This document shows positions 23,251-33,234 of a DNA stretch of 49,456 bases, piece by piece (within the stretch, counting starts at the first letter, position 1; each line of letters opens with the position of its first letter). The DNA comes from a virus. The DNA is taken from the IMG/VR virus record IMGVR_UViG_3300008113_004802, positions 1-49,456 of that record. One strand, given 5' to 3'. Made by a program: the position numbers and the translations under genes. A model generated the notes under the pieces. It made no database searches. It was not told the DNA's origin and saw only the letters and a program-made list of their open reading frames with translations.

Positions 23251-26200
23251 TCATTAATCGTCACAGTACTACTTGTGGCAACTATGGTACCACTGGTACT
23301 ACCGGTTCTTAATGACACCGTAAATGTTTCTGCTCCTTCTGTTGTTGCATCATCTGTTGTAGTTACAGTAAATGAACCGGCATTAGAGGTTATTGTAAAT
23401 GAACCTGAACTGGCTGAAAAATCATTTGCCGCAGTTGAGATATTATTAATTGACCAGTAATATGTTCCATTAATAATATTTGTTCCACCAACATTAAATG
23501 TCAATGTACTTACCTCATTAACACTTGAAGATGCCGGTGTTATGGTGTAAGTAGGTGTCAAACTAATATCATTAATTGTCACCGGAATACTTGTGGCAAC
23601 TATATCACCACTAACACTACCGATTCGTAACGACACCGTAAATGTTTCTGCTCCTTCAGTTAATTGATCGGCTGTCGGTGTTACTGTAAATGAACCGGCA
23701 TTAGATGTAATTGTAAAAGATCCAGAGCTTGTTTCAAAATCACCGACATTTGAATTTATTGTCCAGTAATATGTTCCATTGATAATACCTATTCCACCTG
23801 CATTAAATGTCAATGCTGAACCTTCATTAACACTTGAAGATAGCGGTGTTATAACATAAATAGGCGTGTCCGATGTAGTAAATGTTATTGAGCCTGAGCT
23901 TGTAAATGTATAATATCTATATCCGTCACGTTGTATTGTTGATACTGTACCGGTCGTTACTGATGCCGGTGCATATGAGTCCAAGTATCGAAGGACAACA
24001 GCTCCGGCAGCTCCGTTGAAACCATCGTAAGGTGCACCGCCAGAACTGCCTCCGCCTCCGCCGCCACCGCTATTAGGAGACCCTGAACATCCTAATATAG
24101 TACCAGTATTGATATGAAAAATAGTAGCTTGACCACCTCCGCCAATTCCACCGAGACCTGTTCCAGTACTAGTATTAGATTGTGCTCCACCACCGCCACC
24201 GCCGTAATATTTACCATCAAAGGCCTGCAATCCTGGACCACCGTTGCCGGTGCCATCAAGAGGAGTGCCAGTACTATCCGATCCTGCCCCGCCCGCTCCA
24301 CCACCGCCTCCGGTATCAACAGTCTGACCGGTGCCGCCATCATATCCTTGACCAATAGTGCCGGCACCGCCAGCTGCATAACCACTAACAGACGAGCCGC
24401 CACCGCCTGAACCACCTGCGCTTCCACTTTGGATACTACCACCTCCACCTCCCCCTATAGCAGTAATAGATCCAAATACAGAATTGGATCCATTATTGCC
24501 AGGTTGAGTCGAATCTACTGACCCAGTACCACCTTCACCAACTATCACTGTAATAGGTACACCGGGTGTAATACTATATCCTGTTCCCGTCAAGAAGCCA
24601 CCACCACCACCGCCACCGCCACCGCCGTAGCCACCACCACCACCGCCGGCTACAACTACATAATCAATTGTTGTTGGTATTGTAGTTGATGTAACGACAG
24701 AAACTGAATTACTAGGAACACTAGTGCCTATACTATTAGTAGCAGTTACTGTAAATGTATAAGTTGTGTCAAGGGTCAAATCACTAAACACTGTGCTACC
24801 ACCATCTATACAATTGACAGTATTAATAATCCCTAACGGATATTGAACATTGCCGGGAAGACGAGTTATACTATATGTAGTGATCGGTGAATTTCCATTA
24901 CTGATTGGAGCAAGAAAATCAACTGTAGCTGTAGTAGCATTAATTAATGTTGCACTTAATATGATAGGAGCAGAAGGAGCAGTAGTAGTTCCTGCTATCG
25001 CCCCTACTACATCCCTAGCTGGAGAAGCTGGTAATACATTTACCCAATTAGTACCACTACCTATTTGAGTTGGACTACTACGAGGGATGATATTGCTTAA
25101 TCCCAGTATACCACCAGAATTAGAGCCCCAACTCCACAATGTGCCGTCAGATTTAACACCTACAACAGAAGAATATCCTGCATTTACAATAGACCAATTG
25201 GTGTCGCTACCTATCTGAGTTGGACTACTTCTTTCGATAGAAATTGAATTCAATCCGGTTTGGCCATGCCTAGAATCCCCACATACCCACAACGTACCGT
25301 CTGTTTTTATTAAAAAATTAGTATCTGATCCAGTCGACTGGGTTTTAGATATTCTAGCCCATGTAGTTAATGAGCCAACTTGTACTGGACTACTTCTAGA
25401 GATTGTAGTATTATCACCTAAGGTACCAAATGTATTATCTCCCCAAGACCATAATGTACCGTTTGTTTTAATTGCCAATACATTCTGCGTATTACCACCT
25501 ATACTGATCCAATCAGTATCAGCACCGACTTGAACTGGACTACTTCTAGCTATTGTATTGTTTGTACCCAACTGACCAGCAGAATTATCTCCCCATGCCC
25601 ATAATGTTCCATTTGTTTTTAGTGCAAAAGTAGAATATGGACCACTAAACACACTAGACCAATTTGTGTCAGACCCTAATTGCACTGGGCTACTTTTGTT
25701 TGTACTATTTGAGTTGCTTATTCCGGATATAGATATAGGCTCGCCCCATACCCATAATGTACCATCTGTTTTAACAGCAAGTGAAACTGCGTCCTGACTT
25801 ACTGCTGTCGCAGAAACTACTCTCCAATTAGTCAAGCTGCCAACTTGTACTGGACTACTTCTAGTCACATTATCGTTAACACCTAATTGACCAACACCAT
25901 TGGGACCCCATGCCCACAATGTACCATCTTTTTTCGTTGCTAACACATGTTTATATCCTACACTAATAGTAGACCAAGTACTAGCACTACCGACTTGAAC
26001 TGGACTACTTCTAGCTATTATATTATTTGTACCCATTTGTCCGTTTGCATTCAGTCCCCAAGTATACAATTCGGTAGTGGGTATATTAGTTGTAACACTA
26101 TTACTTGCACTACTAGGTAAGCTTTCACCGACACTATTTGTTGCAGTAACTGTAAATGTATAAGTTGATTGTGGATTTAATCCAACTACAGTAATTGGTC

Positions 26201-29200
26201 CGAGCACAGTTGAGTAAGCTTTGATATTATCCGGAGTACTTGTTACCGTATATTGTACGATATCACTCCCGTTATCAGATAATGGTCTAGTAAATGATAC
26301 ACTGACTGTACTTATACCTGTAACTGTTGCGACTACATTTGTAGGAGCTGATGGTTTAGCTGCGGTACCTTTAATAAGCATTGCGGTACCTCCTGTGAAT
26401 TCAGAACTAGCTCTTAACCAGTTAGTGTCACTACCAATTTGTACCGGACTACTTCTGCTAACTACATCACCGAGTCCTAATTGACCAACACCATTGGGAC
26501 CCCATGACCATATTGTACCATCAGTCTTGATGGCTTTTGTTGTACGGCCGGCACTAACCACAGTCCAGCTACTTGTACCAAGTTGAGTCGGGCTACTACG
26601 ATGCACTGTATCATTTAATCCCAATACTCCGAATGCATTCTCCCCCCATGTCCATAATGAACCATTATTTTTAATAGCGGCTGCATTGTATCTTCCTCTT
26701 GATATTTTTACCCACGTAGTTTCTGAACCTATTTGCACAGGACTACTGCGAGTTACTACATCGTTTAGTCCTAACTGTCCGTAACTATTAGAGCCCCATG
26801 CCCACAATGTGCCATCTATTTTTTTAGCAAAAACACTACTACTAGCAACATCATCGCCACCTGTGCTAACATAATCCCAATTAGTATCAGTACCAATCTG
26901 GGTCGGACTTGATCGAGATACAGTAGAGATCAAACCTAAAGGCGGTCCGCCATAGCCTGTAACCCATAGTGTACCATTTGTTTTAACAATGTACATGTTA
27001 ACAATACCTGCTCTTAAATTTCTCCAGTCAGTATTACTACCAATTTGAGTTGGGCTACTACGATACACTTGATCGTTTAGTCCTAACTGTCCCCATGCAT
27101 TGCTACCCCAGGTCCATAAACTACCATCTTTCTTGATTGCCGCGGCGTAGATGCCGGCCGACACAGTAATAGCTTCCCAATCAGAACCATTTCCTATTTG
27201 CACAGGGGCACTACGGTATATCGTATCACCCAAACCCAGTTGACCTGAATCATTAGGACCCCAAGCCCATAATGTACCGTCAGTTAAAAGTCCTAATGAC
27301 ATAGCTTGTGTAGCATTTGGCCCGCCGCTTAATACAGTTTTCCAACTTCTAAGCTGACCGACTTGTACCGGACTAGACCTGTTGATAGTGGAGTTTATAC
27401 CTAGTTGCCCTTCTTGATTAGCACCTACTGAATATAAATATAATTCAGGATTAGGAGTATCTACAGGTATAACACTATCACTTGCGCTACTTGGTGCACT
27501 AGTACCTATACTATTAGTTGCTGTTACTGTAAATGTATAACTTGTGCCTGGTATTAAGTTATTAACAATAATACCGCCACCACCTGACTTGTTAGATAGT
27601 GTACCTGTATATCCACCCGGTGTGCTTGTTGCAGTATATGTTACATAACTATATGTACCTGTAACAATTGGAGCCGCAAAGCTAACACGTACGCTAGTAG
27701 ATGATACTGCTTCTACAGCTAATATAGTTGGTGCACTTGGTGCAGTTTTACTACCATTAAGAGCCATGACATAATTTTCACCTGAACCAACACTATTAAC
27801 CCAAGTTGTAGAACTACCCACTTGTACTGGACTACTACGATATACTAAATCATTTTGTCCTAGTTCTCCTGTTTGATTTCCGCCCCAACTCCACAATGTG
27901 CCATCTGTTCTGTTTGCAATAGTAAATTGAGTAGAGGTAGTAGTTACTACTTTTCCGGCAGTAGTTATATTATTCCAGTTAGTATCTGTTCCTATTTGTA
28001 CTGGACTACTTCTGTTAATAACAGTATTGTCACCCACACTACCAAACTGATTATTACCCCAGCCCCATAGTGTACCATTAGTTTTTGTAGCAAATACACT
28101 AGTTTGTGTTGTAAAAAATCCACTAGACGATTTAACAATCTTATACCAATTAGTTAGTCCTCCAATTTGTACTGGACTACTACGTAATATTACAGAATTA
28201 ATACCTAACTCTCCGTTGCTGTTGTTACCCCAAGACCAAAGTGTTCCGTTAGTACGAGTTGCCAATGCATTGTATGCCCCCCCACCTATATTAACCCAAT
28301 CAGTATCATTTCCAACTTGTATAGGGCTATTGGCACCAATTGGTGAATTTGTACCTAGTTGTCCATACGTATTATCACCCCATGCCCATAGAGAGTTATC
28401 TGTTTTTATGCCCAAACCAAAACTTTGAGTTTGAAATATATCAACCCAATCAGTGTCTGATCCAATTAATACCGGACTAGATACTCCAAATAATAGTCCT
28501 ATTGACGCTCCATTCAACGGTCCACTTCCAAATTGACCCCATGACCAAAGAGTACCATCAGTTTTTATTGCAGTAGATGTATAGTAACCTACACCAACGT
28601 TATTCCATGTAGTTAATGCCCCAACTTGAATAGGGGAACTTACATAACTTACACCACTACCTAATCCAAATCCGCCATTATCAGCACGTCCACCCACAGC
28701 CCATAAAGTGCCATTATTTTTTGTTGCTAATGTATATCTGTATCCTACAGCTAGCGTACTCCAATCTCCAGTTGATCCTATTTGTGTAGGACTACTTCTA
28801 GGTACGGTATCACTTAACGCTAATTGATAATATTGATTTGTACCCCATGAATAAGGATTTATAGCAGGAGCACTTGTTGTAATGCTATTACTTGCACTAC
28901 TTAAAGAACCACTACCTATACTGTTTGTTGCATATACAGTAAATGTATAACTTGTGCTTGGTACTAATCCGTTTACTGTGATAGTACCAGAATCACTTTG
29001 TACTAATGTACCTGTGATATTGCCCGGTGTACTTATTGCTGTATAGCTAATGATAGTACTATTACCGTTACTTGCAGGGGCAGTAAATGCTACCGTAGCA
29101 CTATTTGCACCTGTTGCAGTTGCTGTACCTATAGTAGGTGCATCTGGCACATTAGTAGTAGGTAATGCGTTAAATCCGCCTGTAATCGTTATTCCGGTAA

Positions 29201-29207
29201 AATCCAT
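23247..29207 (-). CDS. giant RCC1/FN3/Calx-beta adhesin or tail-fibre protein
   Basis: The 1986-aa protein alternates domains. FN3 modules lie at about residues 20-112, 480-580, 955-1040 and 1410-1505. Between them are three RCC1 blocks (about 115-480, 590-950, 1045-1405), each with exactly seven copies of a repeat with a SSPVQIG-type motif and GTLWxWG, consistent with three complete seven-bladed propellers. A Gly-rich region (about 1510-1735) and two Calx-beta-like repeats (to the end) follow. There is no signal peptide, so it is more likely a virion fibre than a secreted adhesin. A late-type box precedes it. Confidence 0.85.
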   Translation of the reverse strand: MDFTGITITGGFNALPTTNVPDAPTIGTATATGANSATVAFTAPASNGNSTIISYTAISTPGNITGTLVQSDSGTITVNGLVPSTSYTFTVYATNSIGSGSLSSASNSITTSAPAINPYSWGTNQYYQLALSDTVPRSSPTQIGSTGDWSTLAVGYRYTLATKNNGTLWAVGGRADNGGFGLGSGVSYVSSPIQVGALTTWNNVGVGYYTSTAIKTDGTLWSWGQFGSGPLNGASIGLLFGVSSPVLIGSDTDWVDIFQTQSFGLGIKTDNSLWAWGDNTYGQLGTNSPIGANSPIQVGNDTDWVNIGGGAYNALATRTNGTLWSWGNNSNGELGINSVILRSSPVQIGGLTNWYKIVKSSSGFFTTQTSVFATKTNGTLWGWGNNQFGSVGDNTVINRSSPVQIGTDTNWNNITTAGKVVTTTSTQFTIANRTDGTLWSWGGNQTGELGQNDLVYRSSPVQVGSSTTWVNSVGSGENYVMALNGSKTAPSAPTILAVEAVSSTSVRVSFAAPIVTGTYSYVTYTATSTPGGYTGTLSNKSGGGGIIVNNLIPGTSYTFTVTATNSIGTSAPSSASDSVIPVDTPNPELYLYSVGANQEGQLGINSTINRSSPVQVGQLRSWKTVLSGGPNATQAMSLGLLTDGTLWAWGPNDSGQLGLGDTIYRSAPVQIGNGSDWEAITVSAGIYAAAIKKDGSLWTWGSNAWGQLGLNDQVYRSSPTQIGSNTDWRNLRAGIVNMYIVKTNGTLWVTGYGGPPLGLISTVSRSSPTQIGTDTNWDYVSTGGDDVASSSVFAKKIDGTLWAWGSNSYGQLGLNDVVTRSSPVQIGSETTWVKISRGRYNAAAIKNNGSLWTWGENAFGVLGLNDTVHRSSPTQLGTSSWTVVSAGRTTKAIKTDGTIWSWGPNGVGQLGLGDVVSRSSPVQIGSDTNWLRASSEFTGGTAMLIKGTAAKPSAPTNVVATVTGISTVSVSFTRPLSDNGSDIVQYTVTSTPDNIKAYSTVLGPITVVGLNPQSTYTFTVTATNSVGESLPSSASNSVTTNIPTTELYTWGLNANGQMGTNNIIARSSPVQVGSASTWSTISVGYKHVLATKKDGTLWAWGPNGVGQLGVNDNVTRSSPVQVGSLTNWRVVSATAVSQDAVSLAVKTDGTLWVWGEPISISGISNSNSTNKSSPVQLGSDTNWSSVFSGPYSTFALKTNGTLWAWGDNSAGQLGTNNTIARSSPVQVGADTDWISIGGNTQNVLAIKTNGTLWSWGDNTFGTLGDNTTISRSSPVQVGSLTTWARISKTQSTGSDTNFLIKTDGTLWVCGDSRHGQTGLNSISIERSSPTQIGSDTNWSIVNAGYSSVVGVKSDGTLWSWGSNSGGILGLSNIIPRSSPTQIGSGTNWVNVLPASPARDVVGAIAGTTTAPSAPIILSATLINATTATVDFLAPISNGNSPITTYSITRLPGNVQYPLGIINTVNCIDGGSTVFSDLTLDTTYTFTVTATNSIGTSVPSNSVSVVTSTTIPTTIDYVVVAGGGGGGYGGGGGGGGGGFLTGTGYSITPGVPITVIVGEGGTGSVDSTQPGNNGSNSVFGSITAIGGGGGGSIQSGSAGGSGGGGSSVSGYAAGGAGTIGQGYDGGTGQTVDTGGGGGAGGAGSDSTGTPLDGTGNGGPGLQAFDGKYYGGGGGGAQSNTSTGTGLGGIGGGGQATIFHINTGTILGCSGSPNSGGGGGGGSSGGAPYDGFNGAAGAVVLRYLDSYAPASVTTGTVSTIQRDGYRYYTFTSSGSITFTTSDTPIYVITPLSSSVNEGSALTFNAGGIGIINGTYYWTINSNVGDFETSSGSFTITSNAGSFTVTPTADQLTEGAETFTVSLRIGSVSGDIVATSIPVTINDISLTPTYTITPASSSVNEVSTLTFNVGGTNIINGTYYWSINNISTAANDFSASSGSFTITSNAGSFTVTTTDDATTEGAETFTVSLRTGSTSGTIVATSSTVTIND

Positions 29208-29228
29208 ATGTGTTTATTCTATTAAAGA

Positions 29229-29237
29229 GTATTTATC
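29229..29237 (-). promoter_or_regulatory. T4-late-like promoter box GATAAATAC
   Basis: The box lies 21 bp before the ATG of the giant adhesin, in the gap upstream of that gene, as expected for a structural gene. Confidence 0.5.
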
Positions 29238-29323
29238 TCACTTAGGATTATATATTTGTATAGTAATCTTAGTTTAGCCTCATTATCTTGTATTTAGTTT
29301 AAGAAATAACGAGAGTTGAAATA

Positions 29324-29812
29324 TTATCTAAAAACAATAGTTACTGTTGCTAACATCACAGGCACACCCATAGCCATACAACTTAGACCTATCAATACAC
29401 GGTCAATCATATCAGCATGTGCCTTAGCAATTGTTTCTTTGCGTTTTTTCTCGGCTGCGGCACGTTCTTTATACATACGGACACGTTCAGCCATCATTTC
29501 ATCCCATACATCTTTGTTGCCAGACCATATTAATAAGTCTTTCAAATCTTTCTCTGCTTCTCTAAGTGCTTTACTATGCATAGCAATCTGCAAAGCGTGT
29601 GCTCGTATCTGACCATCAGTTAACATTGAATTATCAATTTTTTCTTTTAAATCTGTACTAGCAGAATGCACTGTATCACAGTTTATAAAAAAACTACTAA
29701 ATTGTTTATAAAGACTATTAACATCTTTACCCAAAGCTACAGCTTGTTTAATGTAGCCTACTGTTTTCTGTGCAGTTGCAAAAGCAATACCAATTGTGAT
29801 AGGGTCAAGCAT
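29324..29812 (-). CDS. helical protein with C-terminal membrane span, 162 aa
   Basis: The N-terminus MLDPITIGIAFATAQKTVGYIK is amphipathic or weakly hydrophobic, the centre is a long charged helix (Lys, Glu, Arg, Ala), and the C-terminus VLIGLSCMAMGVPVMLATVTIVF is a membrane span. Similar small phage proteins exist but have no assigned role. It overlaps the preceding 53-aa gene by 8 bp. Confidence 0.65.
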   Translation of the reverse strand: MLDPITIGIAFATAQKTVGYIKQAVALGKDVNSLYKQFSSFFINCDTVHSASTDLKEKIDNSMLTDGQIRAHALQIAMHSKALREAEKDLKDLLIWSGNKDVWDEMMAERVRMYKERAAAEKKRKETIAKAHADMIDRVLIGLSCMAMGVPVMLATVTIVFR

Positions 29813-29966
29813 TTTTCTTAGGCTCCTTATTTTTTGGAGGAGGTTTATCCCATTCTAAACACACAACTCTACGGTTGTATACATCGCCAGTCCAAGTCCA
29901 TCTTATACAACGAGGCTCTTTGGCTAGCATTCCTACTAGCATCATTGAAGCAATAGCATTAACCAT
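29805..29966 (-). CDS. small protein with hydrophobic N-terminus, 53 aa
   Basis: The N-terminus is hydrophobic (MVNAIASMMLVGMLA), followed by a compact Trp/Cys-rich segment CIRWTWTGDVYNRRVVC and a Pro-Lys-rich tail. It lies between the second curlin-like gene and the 162-aa gene with overlaps, so it is probably real. It could be a small membrane or exported protein. Confidence 0.6.
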   Translation of the reverse strand: MVNAIASMMLVGMLAKEPRCIRWTWTGDVYNRRVVCLEWDKPPPKNKEPKKNA

Positions 29967-29967
29967 G

Positions 29968-31086
29968 TTATTGGCCCTGTGTTACTGTGATTTTAGCGCA
30001 CCCACCTACTGTCGCACAGTTGAAATTGATTGAATAGAAGTTCTGAGTAGAACCACTCTGACTTAAACTTAAATCTGTAGTAGTACCTGATAATGTAACT
30101 TTAGCCATGTGACTAGCACTACCTTGTTGAAGTATGTCTACGTTTTTGCTTCCACCAAATAGACTAACATCAGCATAATGACTTCCGCTATCTTTCTGTT
30201 GAATTAACAATGTGTTATTATTGTTATTCACTGTAGCAAATATACCTTTGCCTCCACCGGTGCTTTGTTGTTGTAAATTTACATTGTTACTATTGCCAAC
30301 GACTGAAGCATCTATATAATTTGCTTGTGTATTACTATTACCTGATTGAGTAATTGTAATAGTATTACTACTACCATTACTGTAATATTTTGTATAGTTG
30401 TTTTTTGTACCTGTTTGATTGACAGTAATTGTATTTTGATTACCAAGTTGTTCTATATAAACCTGACTGTCTTGTGTTGTACGATTAATAAATGCTTGAA
30501 CTTTTGCAGTATTATTAGGATCAGCACTAAATGCAGTAGAACTACCACCGCAACATAGACTCGGTGCAGCCGGTGCGGCTGTTTGTCCTGCGGCTAAAGG
30601 TTCAGTAGAATATGTTGCATTAGCATATGCATCTGCTTGTGCTATAGTAGGGTTCAATGTTCCAGTCCAAGATACACCACTAGTATTTGCCATTCCAGAA
30701 CTACCACTAAACAATTGACCTGTATTGTTATCACTACCTACAAAGAAAAAATAATCAGGTCCCATGTTAACAATCTTACCGCTACCTAATGTAGCTTTTA
30801 GACTCCCTGCACTATTATATTGTTTTGCTGTATAGGGAAATGATGCATTGCCACTTAATTCAAACTTAACATAATCACCAGTAGCCCATTGCACTTGTCC
30901 ACTAGTCCATGGTATCTTGTATGCGACACCGGGTTGTTTACTATATATTTGACAGGTAGTTGTATATAAACAAGCACTTACATTCCATTGACTATCAGCG
31001 ATTTGGTATCTGCCAAATTTAACATCTGTTAAACTAGCAAAAGCATTACTACACAAAAATAATAGTAATAAGAATATCTTTTTCAT
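29968..31086 (-). CDS. exported curlin-repeat protein, 372 aa
   Basis: A signal peptide MKKIFLLLLFLCSNAFAS starts the protein. A first domain of about 150 residues contains Cys pairs and is not recognised. From about residue 200 there are curlin-type repeats: VYIEQLGNQNTITVNQTG, NTITITQSGNSN, and later NVNLQQQ, TLLIQQKDSG and NVDILQQGS. The spaced Gln, Gly and Asn match CsgA/CsgB amyloid repeats. It is probably exported through the phage or host CsgG. It is larger than CsgA (151 aa) and has an extra N-terminal domain. Confidence 0.82.
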   Translation of the reverse strand: MKKIFLLLLFLCSNAFASLTDVKFGRYQIADSQWNVSACLYTTTCQIYSKQPGVAYKIPWTSGQVQWATGDYVKFELSGNASFPYTAKQYNSAGSLKATLGSGKIVNMGPDYFFFVGSDNNTGQLFSGSSGMANTSGVSWTGTLNPTIAQADAYANATYSTEPLAAGQTAAPAAPSLCCGGSSTAFSADPNNTAKVQAFINRTTQDSQVYIEQLGNQNTITVNQTGTKNNYTKYYSNGSSNTITITQSGNSNTQANYIDASVVGNSNNVNLQQQSTGGGKGIFATVNNNNNTLLIQQKDSGSHYADVSLFGGSKNVDILQQGSASHMAKVTLSGTTTDLSLSQSGSTQNFYSINFNCATVGGCAKITVTQGQ

Positions 31087-31256
31087 TTGTTGTTTTTAAC
31101 AAACCAATAATGTTTCTGTAACTCTCTAAGTACTTCGCTTTCCGGCTGCTTGAACTGTCTTGCCGCCATTTCAACAAAGTCTAACCATCTAAAATCATAT
31201 TGTTCATTACCCTGGCACCATTGCTGATACATTAATTGTAATTCTCTTCCCGTCAT
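31083..31256 (-). CDS. small helical protein, 57 aa
   Basis: The gene overlaps both the FecR-domain gene and the curlin gene in ATGA junctions, supporting its expression. The sequence TGRELQLMYQQWCQGNEQYD with FVEMAARQFKQPE is helical and soluble, without signal peptide. Not recognised. Confidence 0.6.
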   Translation of the reverse strand: MTGRELQLMYQQWCQGNEQYDFRWLDFVEMAARQFKQPESEVLRELQKHYWFVKNNK

Positions 31257-32347
31257 CTTTTTCTTATTCCTGAATTCTGTTTGATAAAGACCATATTACC
31301 TCCCGGTGATCCATCACCAATAAGTTCCGATGCTAATGTATCGTTATGAATAATAGTAACTAATGTGTTTGAACTGTATCCCAGTGTTTTTACTTCAGCA
31401 TAATGTTCATTCTCTGTATTACGATATGCCACACCCTTACCCCTACTTTGTATCTCTGATTCATTTTTTTCCCAGATGACGCAGACATTTGTAGCAGAAT
31501 TACAATTCTTGTTTACAAACCCAGTAGTAAGATTTAATATCCTTGCTTGTGTCTCATCACTATCTTTTTGTATAGCTTCATTTAACTTACGTGCTTGCTC
31601 TTGTTCTTCTTGTTCTTGTTCCATTTCTTTTTTGCTCTTACCATTTTGATTGTTAATAGCTTTAATAATTTCCAATGGCTTTACAATAATCAAGTTGTTT
31701 GATATTTTTCTCTCAGTTATATTCATTACAACTGGTATAGTAGGTGCTATATTATTACTTGTAACAAATGTACCATGAAATGCTTGATCCAATACAACTT
31801 TGCCAACCAATGTCTCTACTTCAATACTACCTACACGGCATTTGTTTTCTTCTAATTCGTAATCTTTCACTTTTTCATCTTCTTTACAGCTAGGAACTAA
31901 TACGATTAAGCTCTGTCCTGCTTCATCTACTGTCATAGTGAAGTCAGTACCACGTACTGCAATACTTGCTGTTGGAGTTTTGATTGCTACTTGTTGACTA
32001 TTTGTTTTAGCAATTTGTCCTGATGCATAGCGTACTGTACCCATACCAACTTTAAGTGCTAGTTTTCCTGCATCACTTTTATTGGGGTCAAACACAAAAT
32101 CGTCTATAAGTAAACGACTATTCTCGGTTACTTTGACTTTAGTATCATCTTTGAAAATTAATTGTACTGTGCCGTTTTTAGTAGAATAGATATCATTACT
32201 TTCGATACCAACACCTTTATTGCCTACAACTTTGTTTTTTCCACGAGTAATTTCACCAGGAGCACCTGTAAATTCCGATACGTTACCTATGTTAGCATTT
32301 GCTGTTATACATAATAGCAAAGACAACAATATGAATAACTTACGCAT
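31253..32347 (-). CDS. FecR-domain exported protein
   Basis: A signal peptide (MRKLFILLSLLLCITANA) is followed by a FecR domain at about residues 30-190, with GTVRYASGQIAK and IKTPTASIAVRGTDFTM as clear signatures. A coiled coil rich in Glu and Gln (about 235-270) and a C-terminal beta-rich segment follow. FecR domains act in envelope signalling or, in many adhesin loci, alongside CHASE2 cyclases and secreted fibres. It lies between two curlin-repeat genes and upstream of a CHASE2 cyclase on the same strand, which fits such a module. Confidence 0.88.
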   Translation of the reverse strand: MRKLFILLSLLLCITANANIGNVSEFTGAPGEITRGKNKVVGNKGVGIESNDIYSTKNGTVQLIFKDDTKVKVTENSRLLIDDFVFDPNKSDAGKLALKVGMGTVRYASGQIAKTNSQQVAIKTPTASIAVRGTDFTMTVDEAGQSLIVLVPSCKEDEKVKDYELEENKCRVGSIEVETLVGKVVLDQAFHGTFVTSNNIAPTIPVVMNITERKISNNLIIVKPLEIIKAINNQNGKSKKEMEQEQEEQEQARKLNEAIQKDSDETQARILNLTTGFVNKNCNSATNVCVIWEKNESEIQSRGKGVAYRNTENEHYAEVKTLGYSSNTLVTIIHNDTLASELIGDGSPGGNMVFIKQNSGIRKR

Positions 32348-32349
32348 TA

Positions 32350-33117
32350 TTATCTCGGTACTGCTGTTCTTGGTGTTGATATTGTACTTGCGCTACTAGT
32401 TCTCACAGTAATAGTATTGTGATCACCCGTAGTTTTAATGTCAACAGTTGTATCATTTGTACCTTGTTGTTGAGTAATAATACTATTGTAGTTACCTGCA
32501 ATAACTTGTTTCAAGTTATGGCCATTTGCACCACTAGCATCAAATTGTTCAATGTCAAGTTTGTTATTACTACCGGTGATACTGATATCACTTATACCAA
32601 AACTACTTTTTAAATCTTTAGTAATTTCATTAGTGCTACCTGTAATTAATAATGTGCTTTGAATATCACTACCAATTAAGTTTTGAATAACAGTATTATC
32701 GTTACCAGTAATTGTTTCAGTAATGATGTTACGTAAATTACTTGCATTTTGTACATCACCAACTGTTAGTTTGGTCTTATTGTTGTTTCCAGTAACTGTA
32801 CTAGTGTAGTCGTTGTTATTACCTTTAATGTTATATTGACCTAAATTGTTGTCACCTTTTTGAATCATAGTAATAGTGTTGCTATTACCACTAATAGTGG
32901 CATAGTTAGTATTACTAGGTGTGGCATTATCTACCCCACCGATGTTGTTAGTTCCACCTGTTTGTTCAAGTGTGACTGTGTTGGTATTACCAACTTGTTC
33001 AATATAAACTTTATTAGGGCCTGTAGCGGCAGTTTGTACCTGCGCCATACTAGTTCCTGTTAGCAATGATAATGCTAATGCTGAAAGCACCGTCTTATAG
33101 TTTTTATAATGCTTCAT
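32350..33117 (-). CDS. curlin-repeat protein, CsgA/CsgB-like
   Basis: The start at 33117 gives a signal peptide ending TGTSMAQ; a GTG at 33147 is also in frame but lies 1 bp after AAGGAG, too close. The mature protein opens VYIEQVGNTNTVTLEQTG, a curlin repeat, followed by many Asn/Gly/Thr-rich repeats (ISGNSNTITMIQKGDNN, VTGNNNKTKLTVGD, ITGSNNKLDIEQ). These predict a beta-helical amyloid like the CsgA/CsgB fibre. It should be the main substrate of the CsgG pore encoded just upstream. Length 255 aa exceeds CsgA. Confidence 0.85.
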   Translation of the reverse strand: MKHYKNYKTVLSALALSLLTGTSMAQVQTAATGPNKVYIEQVGNTNTVTLEQTGGTNNIGGVDNATPSNTNYATISGNSNTITMIQKGDNNLGQYNIKGNNNDYTSTVTGNNNKTKLTVGDVQNASNLRNIITETITGNDNTVIQNLIGSDIQSTLLITGSTNEITKDLKSSFGISDISITGSNNKLDIEQFDASGANGHNLKQVIAGNYNSIITQQQGTNDTTVDIKTTGDHNTITVRTSSASTISTPRTAVPR

Positions 33118-33234
33118 TAAAATACAGTAATCAGTTGTCCTGATCACGCTCCTTGGGTTTTACCCTTATTTTTATTACCTACTTCTTTTTAGATATTTGA
33201 TAGACTGTAGGCTTTTTGGTCTACCAAACATTGT

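Noticed and set aside
22474-29207. Many short direct repeats that could look like a CRISPR array or satellite DNA
   Set aside because: They are in-frame protein repeats (RCC1, FN3 and Gly-rich units, and the GYGG repeats) with spacing set by protein domains, not constant repeat-spacer units.
23275-29277. Several plus-strand open frames across the giant adhesin
   Set aside because: They are shadows of the repetitive minus-strand gene, have no ribosome binding sites and encode low-complexity Val/Pro/Leu-rich sequence.
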